Source of the DNA: Clostridium carboxidivorans P7
GTDB lineage: Bacteria; Bacillota; Clostridia; Clostridiales; Clostridiaceae
Assembly (NCBI RefSeq): GCF_001038625.1
Contig: NZ_CP011803.1
Span: 4,774,001 to 4,838,000 of the forward strand
Direction: 5' to 3'
DNA length: 64,000 nt
Under the pieces are notes generated by a model, which was given only the letters and a program-made list of their open reading frames with translations, was not told where the DNA came from and did no database searches. Both the position numbers and the translations under genes were made by a program. Position 1 is the first letter of the stretch; every line of letters begins with the position of its first letter. Positions 51,781 to 59,810 of this stretch are shown here, one piece after another.

Positions 51781-51819
51781 AAATAGCGTGAAACTTATGT
51801 TTCATGCTATTTTTTTTAT
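51781..51819 (+). terminator. Terminator of the atp operon
   Basis: The 14-nt arms at 51781-51794/51799-51812 pair with one wobble and are followed by eight T residues. Confidence 0.9.
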
Positions 51820-51990
51820 GAGAAATTTTGCACATTTTTATGTGTAAATTTATATATTGATAGTATCTTAAGACAACCCCCTATATTATAAGTAAAAAGA
51901 TGAATATTTTAACTAATACTAGTTCATAATGTAAATGGAAGAAAAAGGGGGGTGGCAAGCTCTTTAAAATAATTTTTTAGAGCGTAGTTT

Positions 51991-52683
51991 ATGAAAAAGA
52001 AAAAAGTTATTTTCTTAACCGTTTTTTTTATAATTGGAATTATACTTTTAATTTCAGACTTTTCACTAGCTAGTAAGGATTTGGATCTATTTAATGATAT
52101 TTTACAAATAACAAATAGTAAAACAGTTGAATATGGTATAACAGCATCATTTATAACAGATAAAAATGGAGAAAAGGTTTGTAATGATATATTGAAAAAA
52201 ATGAGTTTTATTGATGCAAAAAATAAGTCTGTGTTGAAAAATGAAAAAAAGTATTGTATAGAATTTGGTAAAAATAATACAAATGGTTACATAGAAACCA
52301 TGAAATATGAAAACCATAATATTATAACAATAAACTTAGTGGAAAAGAGTAATAAGAATCTATTAAATGATATGAAGCGTGATTTAGAAAAATGCATAGA
52401 TGATGGAAGTGTAACCGTTAAATATTATCAATACTTAAAATCACAAGTTTATGATGATGTTGATATAACAAATGATAAAATTTTAAAAACGTTAAAAAAT
52501 CATGGAGCATCCAACATTACTACTGTAGCATTAAAAAATGGATATAGTTCTACATTATATACAGGACTATACGATGCAATGCAAAGTAATGGCAAGTTAA
52601 TGGATTTTAATTATGCTGTTTGTAAGTATAATTCAGGTAATTATATAATTATGGGTACGCCTGAAATACTCACGGCATATTAG
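51991..52683 (+). CDS. YwmB-like secreted protein
   Basis: This 230-residue protein has an N-terminal membrane anchor or signal (about 5-28) and a YwmB-type (TATA-box-binding-like) fold outside the cytoplasm. The block KILKTLKNHGASNITTVALKNGYSS near residue 162 and the C-terminal YNSGNYIIMGTPEI match the family. The function is unknown. It directly precedes murA and spoIID, as ywmB does in Bacillus, which supports the call and suggests an envelope or engulfment role. Confidence 0.78.
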   Translation: MKKKKVIFLTVFFIIGIILLISDFSLASKDLDLFNDILQITNSKTVEYGITASFITDKNGEKVCNDILKKMSFIDAKNKSVLKNEKKYCIEFGKNNTNGYIETMKYENHNIITINLVEKSNKNLLNDMKRDLEKCIDDGSVTVKYYQYLKSQVYDDVDITNDKILKTLKNHGASNITTVALKNGYSSTLYTGLYDAMQSNGKLMDFNYAVCKYNSGNYIIMGTPEILTAY

Positions 52684-52707
52684 CAATTATAGAATGGAGG
52701 ATAAAAC

Positions 52708-53967
52708 ATGAATAAAATATCAGTAATGGGAGGAAGAAAATTAGAGGGAGAGGTAAATATAAGTACTGCTAAAAATTCTGTTTTACCAATAATAGCAGCT
52801 AGTATATTAAGTGGAGAAAAATGTGTAATTGATGAAGCACCTATGTTAGAAGATGTATTTGTTATAAGTGATGTACTTAGAACTATTTCCACAGATATAA
52901 ATATTAATGAGGAAGCTAATAGAATAGTAATAGATAGTTCAAATATAAAGGATTGTGAGCCTTGCAGTAGTTTAGTAAAAAAGATGCGAGCATCTTTTTT
53001 AATTATGGGGCCTATGATATCAAGATTTGGAAAGTTTAAGCTATCCTTACCAGGTGGATGTAATATAGGAACTAGACCAATAGATTTGCATTTAAAGGGA
53101 TTTAGCGCATTAGGAGCAGAAGTAAATGTAGGCCATGGATATGTGGAAGCTCAAGCTAAAAAGCTTGTAGGAAATAAAATATATTTAGATTTCCCTTCTG
53201 TAGGAGCAACAGAAAATATAATGATGGCTGCAGTTATGGCTGAAGGGGAGACTATTATAGAAAACGCAGCTGAAGAACCTGAGATTGAAGATTTAGGCAA
53301 GTATTTAAATAATATGGGTGCTAACATTATAGGAGCTGGCACAGACACTGTTCGTATAATTGGAGTTAAAAATATGAAAGGAACTACACATAAACCTATA
53401 TGTGATAGAATAGAAGCTGGCACATTTATGGTAGCAGCAGCTATAACTAGAAGTAAAATTAAAATAAATGGAGTTAATGAAGAGTATTTAAAACCTATCA
53501 TAGCAAAGTTAACTGAAGCAGGAGTAAAAATAACCTCAGATGGAAATAGCATTTACGTAGATGCAGATAGAGATCTTAAACCTATTGATATTAAAACTAT
53601 GCCATATCCAGGTTTTCCTACTGATATGCAGTCTCAAATGGCAGGACTTTTGTGTACAATAAAAGGTACCAGTGTAATAACGGAAACAATTTTTGAAAAT
53701 AGGTTTATGCATGCGGCTGAAATGAAGAGAATGGGAGCAAATATAAAAATTGATGGTAGAAGTTCTATTATAGAAGGTGTGGATAAATTAACAGGCGCAG
53801 AGGTTAGAGCTACTGACTTGAGAGCAGGAGCTGCACTTATACTTTGTGGTTTAGTAGCAGAGGGTGAAACAGAAATTACAGATGTATATCATATAGATAG
53901 AGGATATGTTTCTATAGAAAAGAAGTTACAAGGGTTAGGAGCAGATATTCGGAGGATAATGGTATAA
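52708..53967 (+). CDS. murA: UDP-N-acetylglucosamine 1-carboxyvinyltransferase
   Basis: The 419-residue enzyme catalyses the first committed step of peptidoglycan synthesis, transferring enolpyruvate from PEP. The catalytic Cys118 in PGGCNIGTRP is present, which means the usual fosfomycin target site is intact. Later blocks PGFPTDMQSQM and FENRFMHAAEM are conserved. The ATG follows GGAGG. Its place before spoIID matches Bacillus murAA. A terminator follows. Confidence 0.96.
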   Translation: MNKISVMGGRKLEGEVNISTAKNSVLPIIAASILSGEKCVIDEAPMLEDVFVISDVLRTISTDININEEANRIVIDSSNIKDCEPCSSLVKKMRASFLIMGPMISRFGKFKLSLPGGCNIGTRPIDLHLKGFSALGAEVNVGHGYVEAQAKKLVGNKIYLDFPSVGATENIMMAAVMAEGETIIENAAEEPEIEDLGKYLNNMGANIIGAGTDTVRIIGVKNMKGTTHKPICDRIEAGTFMVAAAITRSKIKINGVNEEYLKPIIAKLTEAGVKITSDGNSIYVDADRDLKPIDIKTMPYPGFPTDMQSQMAGLLCTIKGTSVITETIFENRFMHAAEMKRMGANIKIDGRSSIIEGVDKLTGAEVRATDLRAGAALILCGLVAEGETEITDVYHIDRGYVSIEKKLQGLGADIRRIMV

Positions 53968-53994
53968 GGTCCTACAATATTAATATATTAAGTT

Positions 53995-54030
53995 AAAGAG
54001 AAGATTAGAACAAAATCTTCTCTTTTTTTA
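53995..54030 (+). terminator. Terminator of murA
   Basis: A 12-bp perfect stem at 53995-54006/54014-54025 with a 7-nt loop and T run. Confidence 0.88.
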
Positions 54031-54105
54031 TTGCAGTAATAATTTTTAATAGCCATTAATAATATTATATTGATATACTTGGCAAAAGTAAGGAGAGATA
54101 CTTAT

Positions 54106-55149
54106 ATGAAAAATATTAATGGATCAATACATTTAAAAAAACTTTTATTACTGATATTTACTGGCATAGTGTTGGCTATAGTGTTATCTATATTTGTATT
54201 AGAAATAGGTGAAATTAGTAATAAGTTTGGAAAGTCAATACCTAAATTTTTCATTAAATCCAGCGATGTAGTGTTTAATAAGGAAAACGTAAAAATAAAG
54301 GTGTATATAACAAAAGAAAATAAAGTACAGGAAATTCCTTTAGAGGAATATATAAAGGGTGTTGTGGCATCTGAGGTGCCAGCAGAGTTTTCTTTAGAAG
54401 CCTTAAAAGCACAAGCTGTAGCGGCAAGAACTTTTGCATTAGCTCATATGGAATCTTTCGGAGGGCATAAGTATAAAAGTAATACTGGTGCTGATGTATC
54501 CGATACAACTCAGTGTCAAGTCTTTATGAATAAAGAAGATAGATTTAAAACTTGGGAGGTTAATAAAAGAGAGGAATATTGGAGCAAAATAAGTAAAGCG
54601 GTTGAAGAAACTTCTGGAGAATATTTGACATGTGATAATAAGTTGGTAATGGAACCATACTATTTTTCTGTAAGCAGTGGTAAAACCGAAGATTGTTTAG
54701 ATGTGTTTTCTGATAATATTCCTTATCTAAAAAGTGTAAATAGTTCTGGAGAAGAGGGTGCATATAAACGAGAAAGTTCAGTTAAAGTATCATATAGTGA
54801 ATTTATTAATAAAATAAGTTCTAAATATACCAATTGTGGTCTGTCCATGGCTAATATAAAAAATCAAGTTCAAATAAAATCCAAAACTAAGGGTGGTTCA
54901 ATAAAGGAAATAGCAATAGGACAAGTTACTTTATCTGGTACTGAATTTAGAAGCATTATGGGTTTGAATTCTGCTAATTTTAGTATTAAATTTAATGATA
55001 ATAATATAGAAATGGATTGTAGTGGCTATGGTCATGGAGTTGGAATGAGTCAGTGGGGAGCAAATGCTATGGCTAAGTCTGGAAGCAGTTATAAAGAAAT
55101 ATTAAAACATTATTATACTGGAGTTGAAATTAGCAAAATTTCACGTTAA
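54106..55149 (+). CDS. spoIID: Stage II sporulation protein D (lytic transglycosylase)
   Basis: The 347-residue mother-cell membrane enzyme degrades septal peptidoglycan to drive engulfment. It has an N-terminal anchor (about 12-34) and the conserved block VVASEVPAEFSLEALKAQAV (residues 86-105), which carries the catalytic Glu. The C-terminal GYGHGVGMSQWGANAMA lies near residue 307. The start is ATG 54106, after AAGGAGAG; the upstream ATG at 54070 precedes that site. It is followed by spoIIQ with a terminator between them. Confidence 0.95.
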   Translation: MKNINGSIHLKKLLLLIFTGIVLAIVLSIFVLEIGEISNKFGKSIPKFFIKSSDVVFNKENVKIKVYITKENKVQEIPLEEYIKGVVASEVPAEFSLEALKAQAVAARTFALAHMESFGGHKYKSNTGADVSDTTQCQVFMNKEDRFKTWEVNKREEYWSKISKAVEETSGEYLTCDNKLVMEPYYFSVSSGKTEDCLDVFSDNIPYLKSVNSSGEEGAYKRESSVKVSYSEFINKISSKYTNCGLSMANIKNQVQIKSKTKGGSIKEIAIGQVTLSGTEFRSIMGLNSANFSIKFNDNNIEMDCSGYGHGVGMSQWGANAMAKSGSSYKEILKHYYTGVEISKISR

Positions 55150-55172
55150 AGAGGCATTGCCTCTTTTTTTAT
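55148..55172 (+). terminator. Terminator of spoIID
   Basis: AAAGAGGC (55148-55155) and GCCTCTTT (55159-55166) have a 3-nt loop and a T run. The left arm overlaps the stop codon. Confidence 0.9.
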
Positions 55173-55214
55173 TTTAAATATAAGAAAATAATAGAAAATT
55201 TTTTTATAAAATAT

Positions 55215-55242
55215 GTATTTTTTACTATACTCTGGACAAACT
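55215..55242 (+). promoter_or_regulatory. SigF-like promoter candidate of spoIIQ
   Basis: GTATT at 55215-55219 and GGACAAACT at 55234-55242 have a 14-nt spacer. The -10 fits the SigF pattern GGnnAnAnT. spoIIQ is a forespore SigF gene in Bacillus and clostridia. Confidence 0.5.
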
Positions 55243-55261
55243 ACAAAAAGGAGGTGTTCAT

Positions 55262-55987
55262 ATGGACAAAAAATTTTTGAACAAAGTAACTAACTTTTTT
55301 AAGAAGGAGGGCTTTTATGTAATACTCTTTGTTTGTTTATGTATTGTAGCTACAGTGGCAGTTTTGACTGCTAAGTCTAGCAAAAATGCTAACAATGCAC
55401 TAATACAACAACAAAATACTCAAGCACAAGATAAAGCAAAAAAAGAGACAGCTAAGGGAAATAATGAGTCATCTTTAAATTATGACAATGCCCTTCAAGT
55501 AAAAAAGGAGTCTAAACCACAAGTAGTTGTACCTAAGAGCGGAACAAAATCACAGAGTGTATCTAATTCAGTTAGTACTTCTTTAAGTAAGCCGGTAGAA
55601 GGCAGTTTGGCAAGAGCTTATTCTGAAGATCCAGTATATTGGGATTCTACATCAAGCTATAGACCTAATCTTGGATTAGATATAAAAGCAGATATAGGTA
55701 AACCAGTAATGGCTGCTATGGATGGAAAAGTAGAAGAAATTGATACTGCCACTCAAGATGGTATGAAAATTGTTATAAATCATCAAAATGGATTAAAAAC
55801 AGTTTATTCTAATTTAGATCAAAAGGTAAAAGTTTCAAAGGGTCAAAGTGTAACTAAAGGTACAATCATAGGAATTGTTGGGAAAACTACATTGAGATCA
55901 GCTTATGAAAAATATGGGGATCACTTACATTTTGAAGTTTTAAAAGGAAATGATTTTGTTGATCCAGCAAAGTATGTAAAATATTAA
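55262..55987 (+). CDS. spoIIQ: Stage II sporulation protein Q (LytM domain with altered zinc site)
   Basis: This 241-residue forespore membrane protein pairs with SpoIIIAH across the intermembrane space. It has one transmembrane helix (about 17-38), a Ser/Gln/Lys-rich linker (about 40-115) and a LytM (M23) domain (about 120-235). The HxH motif is intact (His221 and His223). The first zinc ligand of the HxxxD motif is replaced, because the segment reads N-L-G-L-D with Asn136 and Asp140. The endopeptidase site is therefore probably inactive. The ATG follows GGAGGTG. It is followed by spoIIID. Confidence 0.92.
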   Translation: MDKKFLNKVTNFFKKEGFYVILFVCLCIVATVAVLTAKSSKNANNALIQQQNTQAQDKAKKETAKGNNESSLNYDNALQVKKESKPQVVVPKSGTKSQSVSNSVSTSLSKPVEGSLARAYSEDPVYWDSTSSYRPNLGLDIKADIGKPVMAAMDGKVEEIDTATQDGMKIVINHQNGLKTVYSNLDQKVKVSKGQSVTKGTIIGIVGKTTLRSAYEKYGDHLHFEVLKGNDFVDPAKYVKY

Positions 55988-55993
55988 TTTTTA

Positions 55994-56027
55994 AGCCGTT
56001 TTCTGATATGTTTATCGGAAAATGGCT
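55994..56027 (+). other. 15-bp stem-loop between spoIIQ and spoIIID
   Basis: A 15-bp stem (55994-56008/56013-56027) with G-T wobbles and a 4-nt loop follows the spoIIQ stop. There is no T run after it, so it may be a weak or Rho-type end, or a processing site. Confidence 0.6.
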
Positions 56028-56095
56028 AACCTGATGAATTTAAAAATTGTAAACAGCATATTTATAAATATAGAAGGATTAGGGAGGTAGCATCC

Positions 56096-56350
56096 TTGAA
56101 AGATTACATTGAAGAAAGAGTTTTAGAAGTAGCAAATTATATTATAGGTTCAAAGGCTACAATAAGAAAAACAGCCAAAGTTTTTGGAGTAAGTAAAAGT
56201 ACTATACACAAAGATATGACAGAAAGGTTACCTAAAATAAATCCTCAAATTGCTAGAGAGGCTAAGACTATTCTGGACTATAATAAGGCAGAAAGACATA
56301 TAAGAGGTGGAAAAGCAACAAAAATGAAATATAAAGCTATTGAAGGTTAA
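56096..56350 (+). CDS. spoIIID: Sporulation transcription factor SpoIIID
   Basis: This 84-residue DNA-binding protein acts in the mother cell with SigE and helps switch to SigK. The helix-turn-helix is in GSKATIRKTAKVFGVSKSTI (residues 18-37), with a basic C-terminal region (about 60-84). The TTG start at 56096 follows GGGAGG. It lies between spoIIQ and mbl/mreB as in Bacillus. Confidence 0.96.
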   Translation: MKDYIEERVLEVANYIIGSKATIRKTAKVFGVSKSTIHKDMTERLPKINPQIAREAKTILDYNKAERHIRGGKATKMKYKAIEG

Positions 56351-56451
56351 AAACATTCCTATTATAATTAAGTAAGTAGATATAATAAAAAGAGGAAAAA
56401 TTAGCATTTTTATTATAAAAAAGCATGGAAAGATTAGGAGTGAGCATAGGA

Positions 56452-57483
56452 ATGTTTTTTAGTATAGGAACTGATATGGGAATTGATTTAGGGACAGCCA
56501 CAGTACTTGTTTATATTAAAGGCAGGGGGGTAATTTTAAAGGAACCTTCTGTAGTTGCTGTAGATAGAAGTAGAAATAAGGTATTAGCTGTAGGTGAAGA
56601 AGCATGGCAAATGATAGGTAGAACGCCTGGAAATATTGTGGCAATTCGTCCTTTGAGAGATGGGGTTATATCTAATTATGATATAACAGAAAAAATGCTT
56701 AAGTATTTTATAACTAAGGCTTGTGGCAAAAAGAGAATGTCCGCACCAAGAGTAGTAGTGTGTGTTCCATGCGAGGCTACAGAAGTTGAAAAAAGAGCTG
56801 TGATTGATGCTGCCAAAAATGCTGGTGCAAAAAAAGTATTTTTAATTGAAGAACCGCTAGCAGCAGCTATTGGAGCAGGTCTTGACATAACAAAAGCAAG
56901 TGGGAATATGGTAATAGATATTGGAGGAGGTACTACTGATGTTGCAGTTATTTCTTTAGGGGGAATAGTTGTAAGAGCTTCCATAAAAGTTGCGGGAGAC
57001 AAGTTTGATGAGTGTATCATGAAATATATAAAAAAAGAGCATAAACTAATGATTGGAGAAAGAACATCAGAGGACTTAAAAATAAATATAGGTTCTGCAT
57101 TTAAGAGAGAAGAAAAAATGATTATGGAAATAAGAGGACGAGACTTAATTACAGGTCTTCCCAAAAATATAACTGTATCCTCAGATGAAATGAGGGAAGC
57201 ATTGAAGGAGGCAGTAAATTCTATAGCAGAAACAACTCATGCAGTGCTTGAAAGAACACCACCTGAACTAGCAGCAGATATAGCAAATAAGGGTATAATT
57301 ATGACCGGTGGAGGAGCATTACTTAGTGGTCTTAGCGATTTAATACAAGAGGTAACCAAGGTTCCGGTATGTGTAGCAGAAGATGCTGTGTCTTGTGTAG
57401 CGCTAGGAACAGGAAAGGTGTTAGAGTATTTAGATAAAATGGAAGTTACTTTTACTGGTGACGATATAACCTTAATAGATTAA
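56452..57483 (+). CDS. mbl: Actin-like cell-shape protein (MreB/Mbl family)
   Basis: This 343-residue actin-fold protein forms membrane-associated filaments guiding cell wall synthesis. The phosphate 1 motif GIDLGTATVLVY, phosphate 2 motif VIDIGGGTTDVAVI near residue 157 and adenosine motif GIIMTGGGALLSGL near residue 280 are present. The start is ATG 56452, 11 nt after AGGAG. An upstream ATG at 56425 lies before that site. It follows spoIIID, the position of mbl in Bacillus, but the sequence does not distinguish mreB from mbl with certainty. Confidence 0.9.
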   Translation: MFFSIGTDMGIDLGTATVLVYIKGRGVILKEPSVVAVDRSRNKVLAVGEEAWQMIGRTPGNIVAIRPLRDGVISNYDITEKMLKYFITKACGKKRMSAPRVVVCVPCEATEVEKRAVIDAAKNAGAKKVFLIEEPLAAAIGAGLDITKASGNMVIDIGGGTTDVAVISLGGIVVRASIKVAGDKFDECIMKYIKKEHKLMIGERTSEDLKINIGSAFKREEKMIMEIRGRDLITGLPKNITVSSDEMREALKEAVNSIAETTHAVLERTPPELAADIANKGIIMTGGGALLSGLSDLIQEVTKVPVCVAEDAVSCVALGTGKVLEYLDKMEVTFTGDDITLID

Positions 57484-57487
57484 AATG

Positions 57488-57528
57488 AAAAGTAAAACCC
57501 CACAAAGTTTGGGGTTTTACTTTTATTA
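57488..57528 (+). terminator. Terminator of mbl/mreB
   Basis: A 15-bp perfect stem at 57488-57502/57510-57524 with a TTTT tail. It may also serve the convergent yyaC-like gene. Confidence 0.9.
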
Positions 57529-57545
57529 AATTTTAAACTACATAA

Positions 57546-58085
57546 TTATAATGTAAGTTTTGTATTATCATACATATAATAGGTGTGTATAAGAGAGTGA
57601 GTTATAACTTTAGCCATGTTCAATACTAAATTTAATCGTATATTATTACTAGTGAATATTTCATCATTATCATTAGAATCTACTATGCCTATCACAGAAC
57701 ATTCACCTACATTAGGTAGGAACTTACCAACACCTTTTCCAGGGTGTACAGGATAATCTCTTGCTTGAATTTCTCCTATACTAGATTCATCTCCAAGACA
57801 GGCGTCTATACCTATTATATTACTATATGGATATAGAACTTTTATTTCTTTTAATTTCTTATCAATGTTTAGTGCATGTATTGGTTCTGCAATAGTTCCG
57901 TGTACAGGCAATGGAAAACCTTTAGTTTTTAATAGCGTACCTACTAATGGACCAAGGCAATCCCCTATGCATCTATCAGTTCCAATGCATACTACAATGG
58001 TATTTTTATTAATATAGTCCTTTAAAAAACATGCAATCTTATAATATGATAATGGATCTTTATAATTGGATTTTACCCTATTCAA
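57546..58085 (-). CDS. yyaC: YyaC-like spore protease (DUF1256)
   Basis: This 179-residue protein matches the YyaC family, related in fold to the spore protease GPR. The blocks VVCIGTDRCIGDCLGPLVG near residue 30, VHGTIAEPIHALN near residue 62 and GIDACLGDESSIG near residue 92 are conserved. The start is TTG 58085, 6 nt after GGAGGTGAG; the longer frame to 58175 precedes that site. Its role in sporulation is inferred from homologs. It is divergent from the next gene. Confidence 0.88.
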   Translation of the reverse strand: MNRVKSNYKDPLSYYKIACFLKDYINKNTIVVCIGTDRCIGDCLGPLVGTLLKTKGFPLPVHGTIAEPIHALNIDKKLKEIKVLYPYSNIIGIDACLGDESSIGEIQARDYPVHPGKGVGKFLPNVGECSVIGIVDSNDNDEIFTSNNIRLNLVLNMAKVITHSLIHTYYMYDNTKLTL

Positions 58086-58217
58086 AAACTCACCTCCTAC
58101 ATCAATAATTAATTTATATGAAAACAATTTTCGAAATATTAATATATGCAGAATAAAAAAAGCTTTATGGGGCATACTAAAAGAAAAGTGTTTGCATAAT
58201 ACAAGGAGGCTAATGAT

Positions 58218-58868
58218 ATGAGCAAAAAGATTCTATCATTCATTGTAATTTTATGTACAACTATTTGTGTCGGTATGATGATTTATTCAAGCAAAGAAAA
58301 CATTAATGAAAATTCAGTAAAAGGAAAAGTAGAAGTAATAAACGAAGATAAAAAAAACAATAATGAAAATAGCAAAAAACAGAATATTAAAAGTGAAGAT
58401 AAAAGTAATGTAAATGAGGAAGCTAGTAAAAAATCAATAGAGATAACAGATAGTTATAAAAAAAATAAGATGGAGGCTATAGAAGATAAAATAAATCAAG
58501 ATAAAAATGAAGTTTTTTCGAAGGATAATAGTACCAATAGTAAAGAAAGCCAAATAGCTCAATCCAAGTGTGATGATAATAAAAATAATACTAATTCAAA
58601 TAATGAAAAGGATGTATCTGTATTTAAAGTTTCAAAATCAAAAATAAAAGACGATTTAACTATTGCTGATAAGGAAAAACTTTTATCTATAGGAAGTAAA
58701 CTATCTGCTGTTGATTATGAAAAAATAAACGAATACTTAAAAAATGGCAATGAAGAGGATATAAAAAATACTATTAAGTTGCTTAAAGAAAGATTATCCG
58801 ATAAAGATTATAAGAAGGTGCAGCAGGTAGCAGAAAAGTTTATAAATATGGAGTTAGTTGATAAATAA
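58218..58868 (+). CDS. Membrane-anchored low-complexity protein of unknown function
   Basis: This 216-residue protein has an N-terminal anchor or signal (about 4-23) and a long Asn/Lys/Glu/Ser-rich linker (about 28-140). A folded helical C-terminal domain follows (about 142-212, containing LSAVDYEKINEYLKNG and LKERLSDKDYKKVQQ). The C-terminal part resembles domains seen in other clostridial exported proteins, but I cannot name the family. It is probably anchored outside the membrane. The ATG follows AAGGAGG. It shares a divergent promoter region with yyaC. Confidence 0.7.
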   Translation: MSKKILSFIVILCTTICVGMMIYSSKENINENSVKGKVEVINEDKKNNNENSKKQNIKSEDKSNVNEEASKKSIEITDSYKKNKMEAIEDKINQDKNEVFSKDNSTNSKESQIAQSKCDDNKNNTNSNNEKDVSVFKVSKSKIKDDLTIADKEKLLSIGSKLSAVDYEKINEYLKNGNEEDIKNTIKLLKERLSDKDYKKVQQVAEKFINMELVDK

Positions 58869-58997
58869 TGAGTTTTTTATAAAAATATATGATAATTAAA
58901 TAGATTATTAGAAAAATACTTCGGTGCGATTTTAAGAGAAAAACGTAGAAATTTTAAATAATTTAAAGAAGGATTGATTAAACAACAAATTTTGGAT

Positions 58998-59026
58998 TTG
59001 AAAATAGAACTGTAACAATGTATACT
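58998..59026 (+). promoter_or_regulatory. SigA promoter of the tRNA cluster
   Basis: TTGAAA at 58998-59003 and TATACT at 59021-59026 have a 17-nt spacer and lie 45 nt before the first tRNA. Confidence 0.6.
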
Positions 59027-59070
59027 AATCCATGTTGAAGCCGTTAACGGCGTAAATTTAATAAACATGT

Positions 59071-59146
<76 letters not shown>

Positions 59147-59151
59147 AATAC

Positions 59152-59236
59152 GGAGGAATTCCCGAGCGGCCAAAGGGGGCAGACTGTAAATCTGTTGTCA
59201 TCGACTTCGATGGTTCGAATCCATCTTCCTCCACCA
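59152..59236 (+). tRNA. tRNA-Tyr (GTA)
   Basis: This is a class II tRNA of 85 nt with a long variable arm, acceptor GGAGGAA/TTCCTCC, anticodon GTA and encoded CCA. It is identical to the copy at 59421. Confidence 0.97.
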
Positions 59237-59244
59237 TATTTAAT

Positions 59245-59320
59245 GGGCGCATAGCTCAGCTGGGAGAGCATCTGCCTTACAAGCAGAGGGTCACAGGTTC
59301 GAGCCCTGTTGTGCCCACCA
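59245..59320 (+). tRNA. tRNA-Val (TAC)
   Basis: The cloverleaf has acceptor GGGCGCA/TGTGCCC (one wobble), T-arm with GGTTCGAG, anticodon TAC and encoded CCA. Confidence 0.97.
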
Positions 59321-59339
59321 TTAAAAATAAATAATATGT

Positions 59340-59415
<76 letters not shown>

Positions 59416-59420
59416 AATGC

Positions 59421-59505
59421 GGAGGAATTCCCGAGCGGCCAAAGGGGGCAGACTGTAAATCTGTTGTCATCGACTTCGATGGTTCGAATCCATCTTCCTC
59501 CACCA
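59421..59505 (+). tRNA. tRNA-Tyr (GTA), second copy
   Basis: It is identical to the tRNA-Tyr at 59152-59236. The short spacer before it differs by one base from the first pair. Confidence 0.97.
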
Positions 59506-59508
59506 AAT

Positions 59509-59536
59509 AAAGCACTAATAAGTGCTTTTATTTTTG
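59509..59536 (+). terminator. Terminator of the tRNA cluster
   Basis: AAAGCACT (59509-59516) and AGTGCTTT (59521-59528) have a 4-nt loop and a T-rich tail. Confidence 0.85.
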
Positions 59537-59574
59537 TGGATAATAATTTTACTAAGTTTTAAATCATATAAATA

Positions 59575-59603
59575 TTGACACTAAAACTTAGTTGTGTTAA
59601 CAT
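59575..59603 (+). promoter_or_regulatory. SigA promoter of metK
   Basis: TTGACA at 59575-59580 and TAACAT at 59598-59603 have a 17-nt spacer. The start site would be about 20 nt before the riboswitch. Confidence 0.65.
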
Positions 59604-59632
59604 GATGTAGAATGAATTACAAGTGAATAAAA

Positions 59633-59737
59633 CTCTTATCAAGAGAGGTGGAGGGAAAAGGGCCCTATGAAACCCGGCAACCGGCAACAGAATTGCTAAG
59701 GTGCCAATTCCTGCAGTGATAATCTGCAAGATAAGAG
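59633..59737 (+). promoter_or_regulatory. SAM-I (S-box) riboswitch upstream of metK
   Basis: The P1 stem CTCTTATC/GATAAGAG (59633-59640/59730-59737) encloses the conserved S-box core AGAGGTGGAGGGAAA, GGCCCTATGAAACCCGGCAA and AAGGTGCCAATTCC. When SAM is bound, the terminator at 59755-59788 can form and metK is switched off. Confidence 0.97.
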
Positions 59738-59754
59738 AGTTGTTAAGCTTATTT

Positions 59755-59788
59755 AACCTCTTCTTATTAGAAGAGGTTTTATTTTTTT
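59755..59788 (+). terminator. Riboswitch-controlled terminator
   Basis: AACCTCTTCT (59755-59764) and AGAAGAGGTT (59769-59778) are complementary with a 4-nt loop and a long T run, just before the metK ribosome site. Confidence 0.92.
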
Positions 59789-59810
59789 ATAAAGAGAAGG
59801 GAGAGTACTT

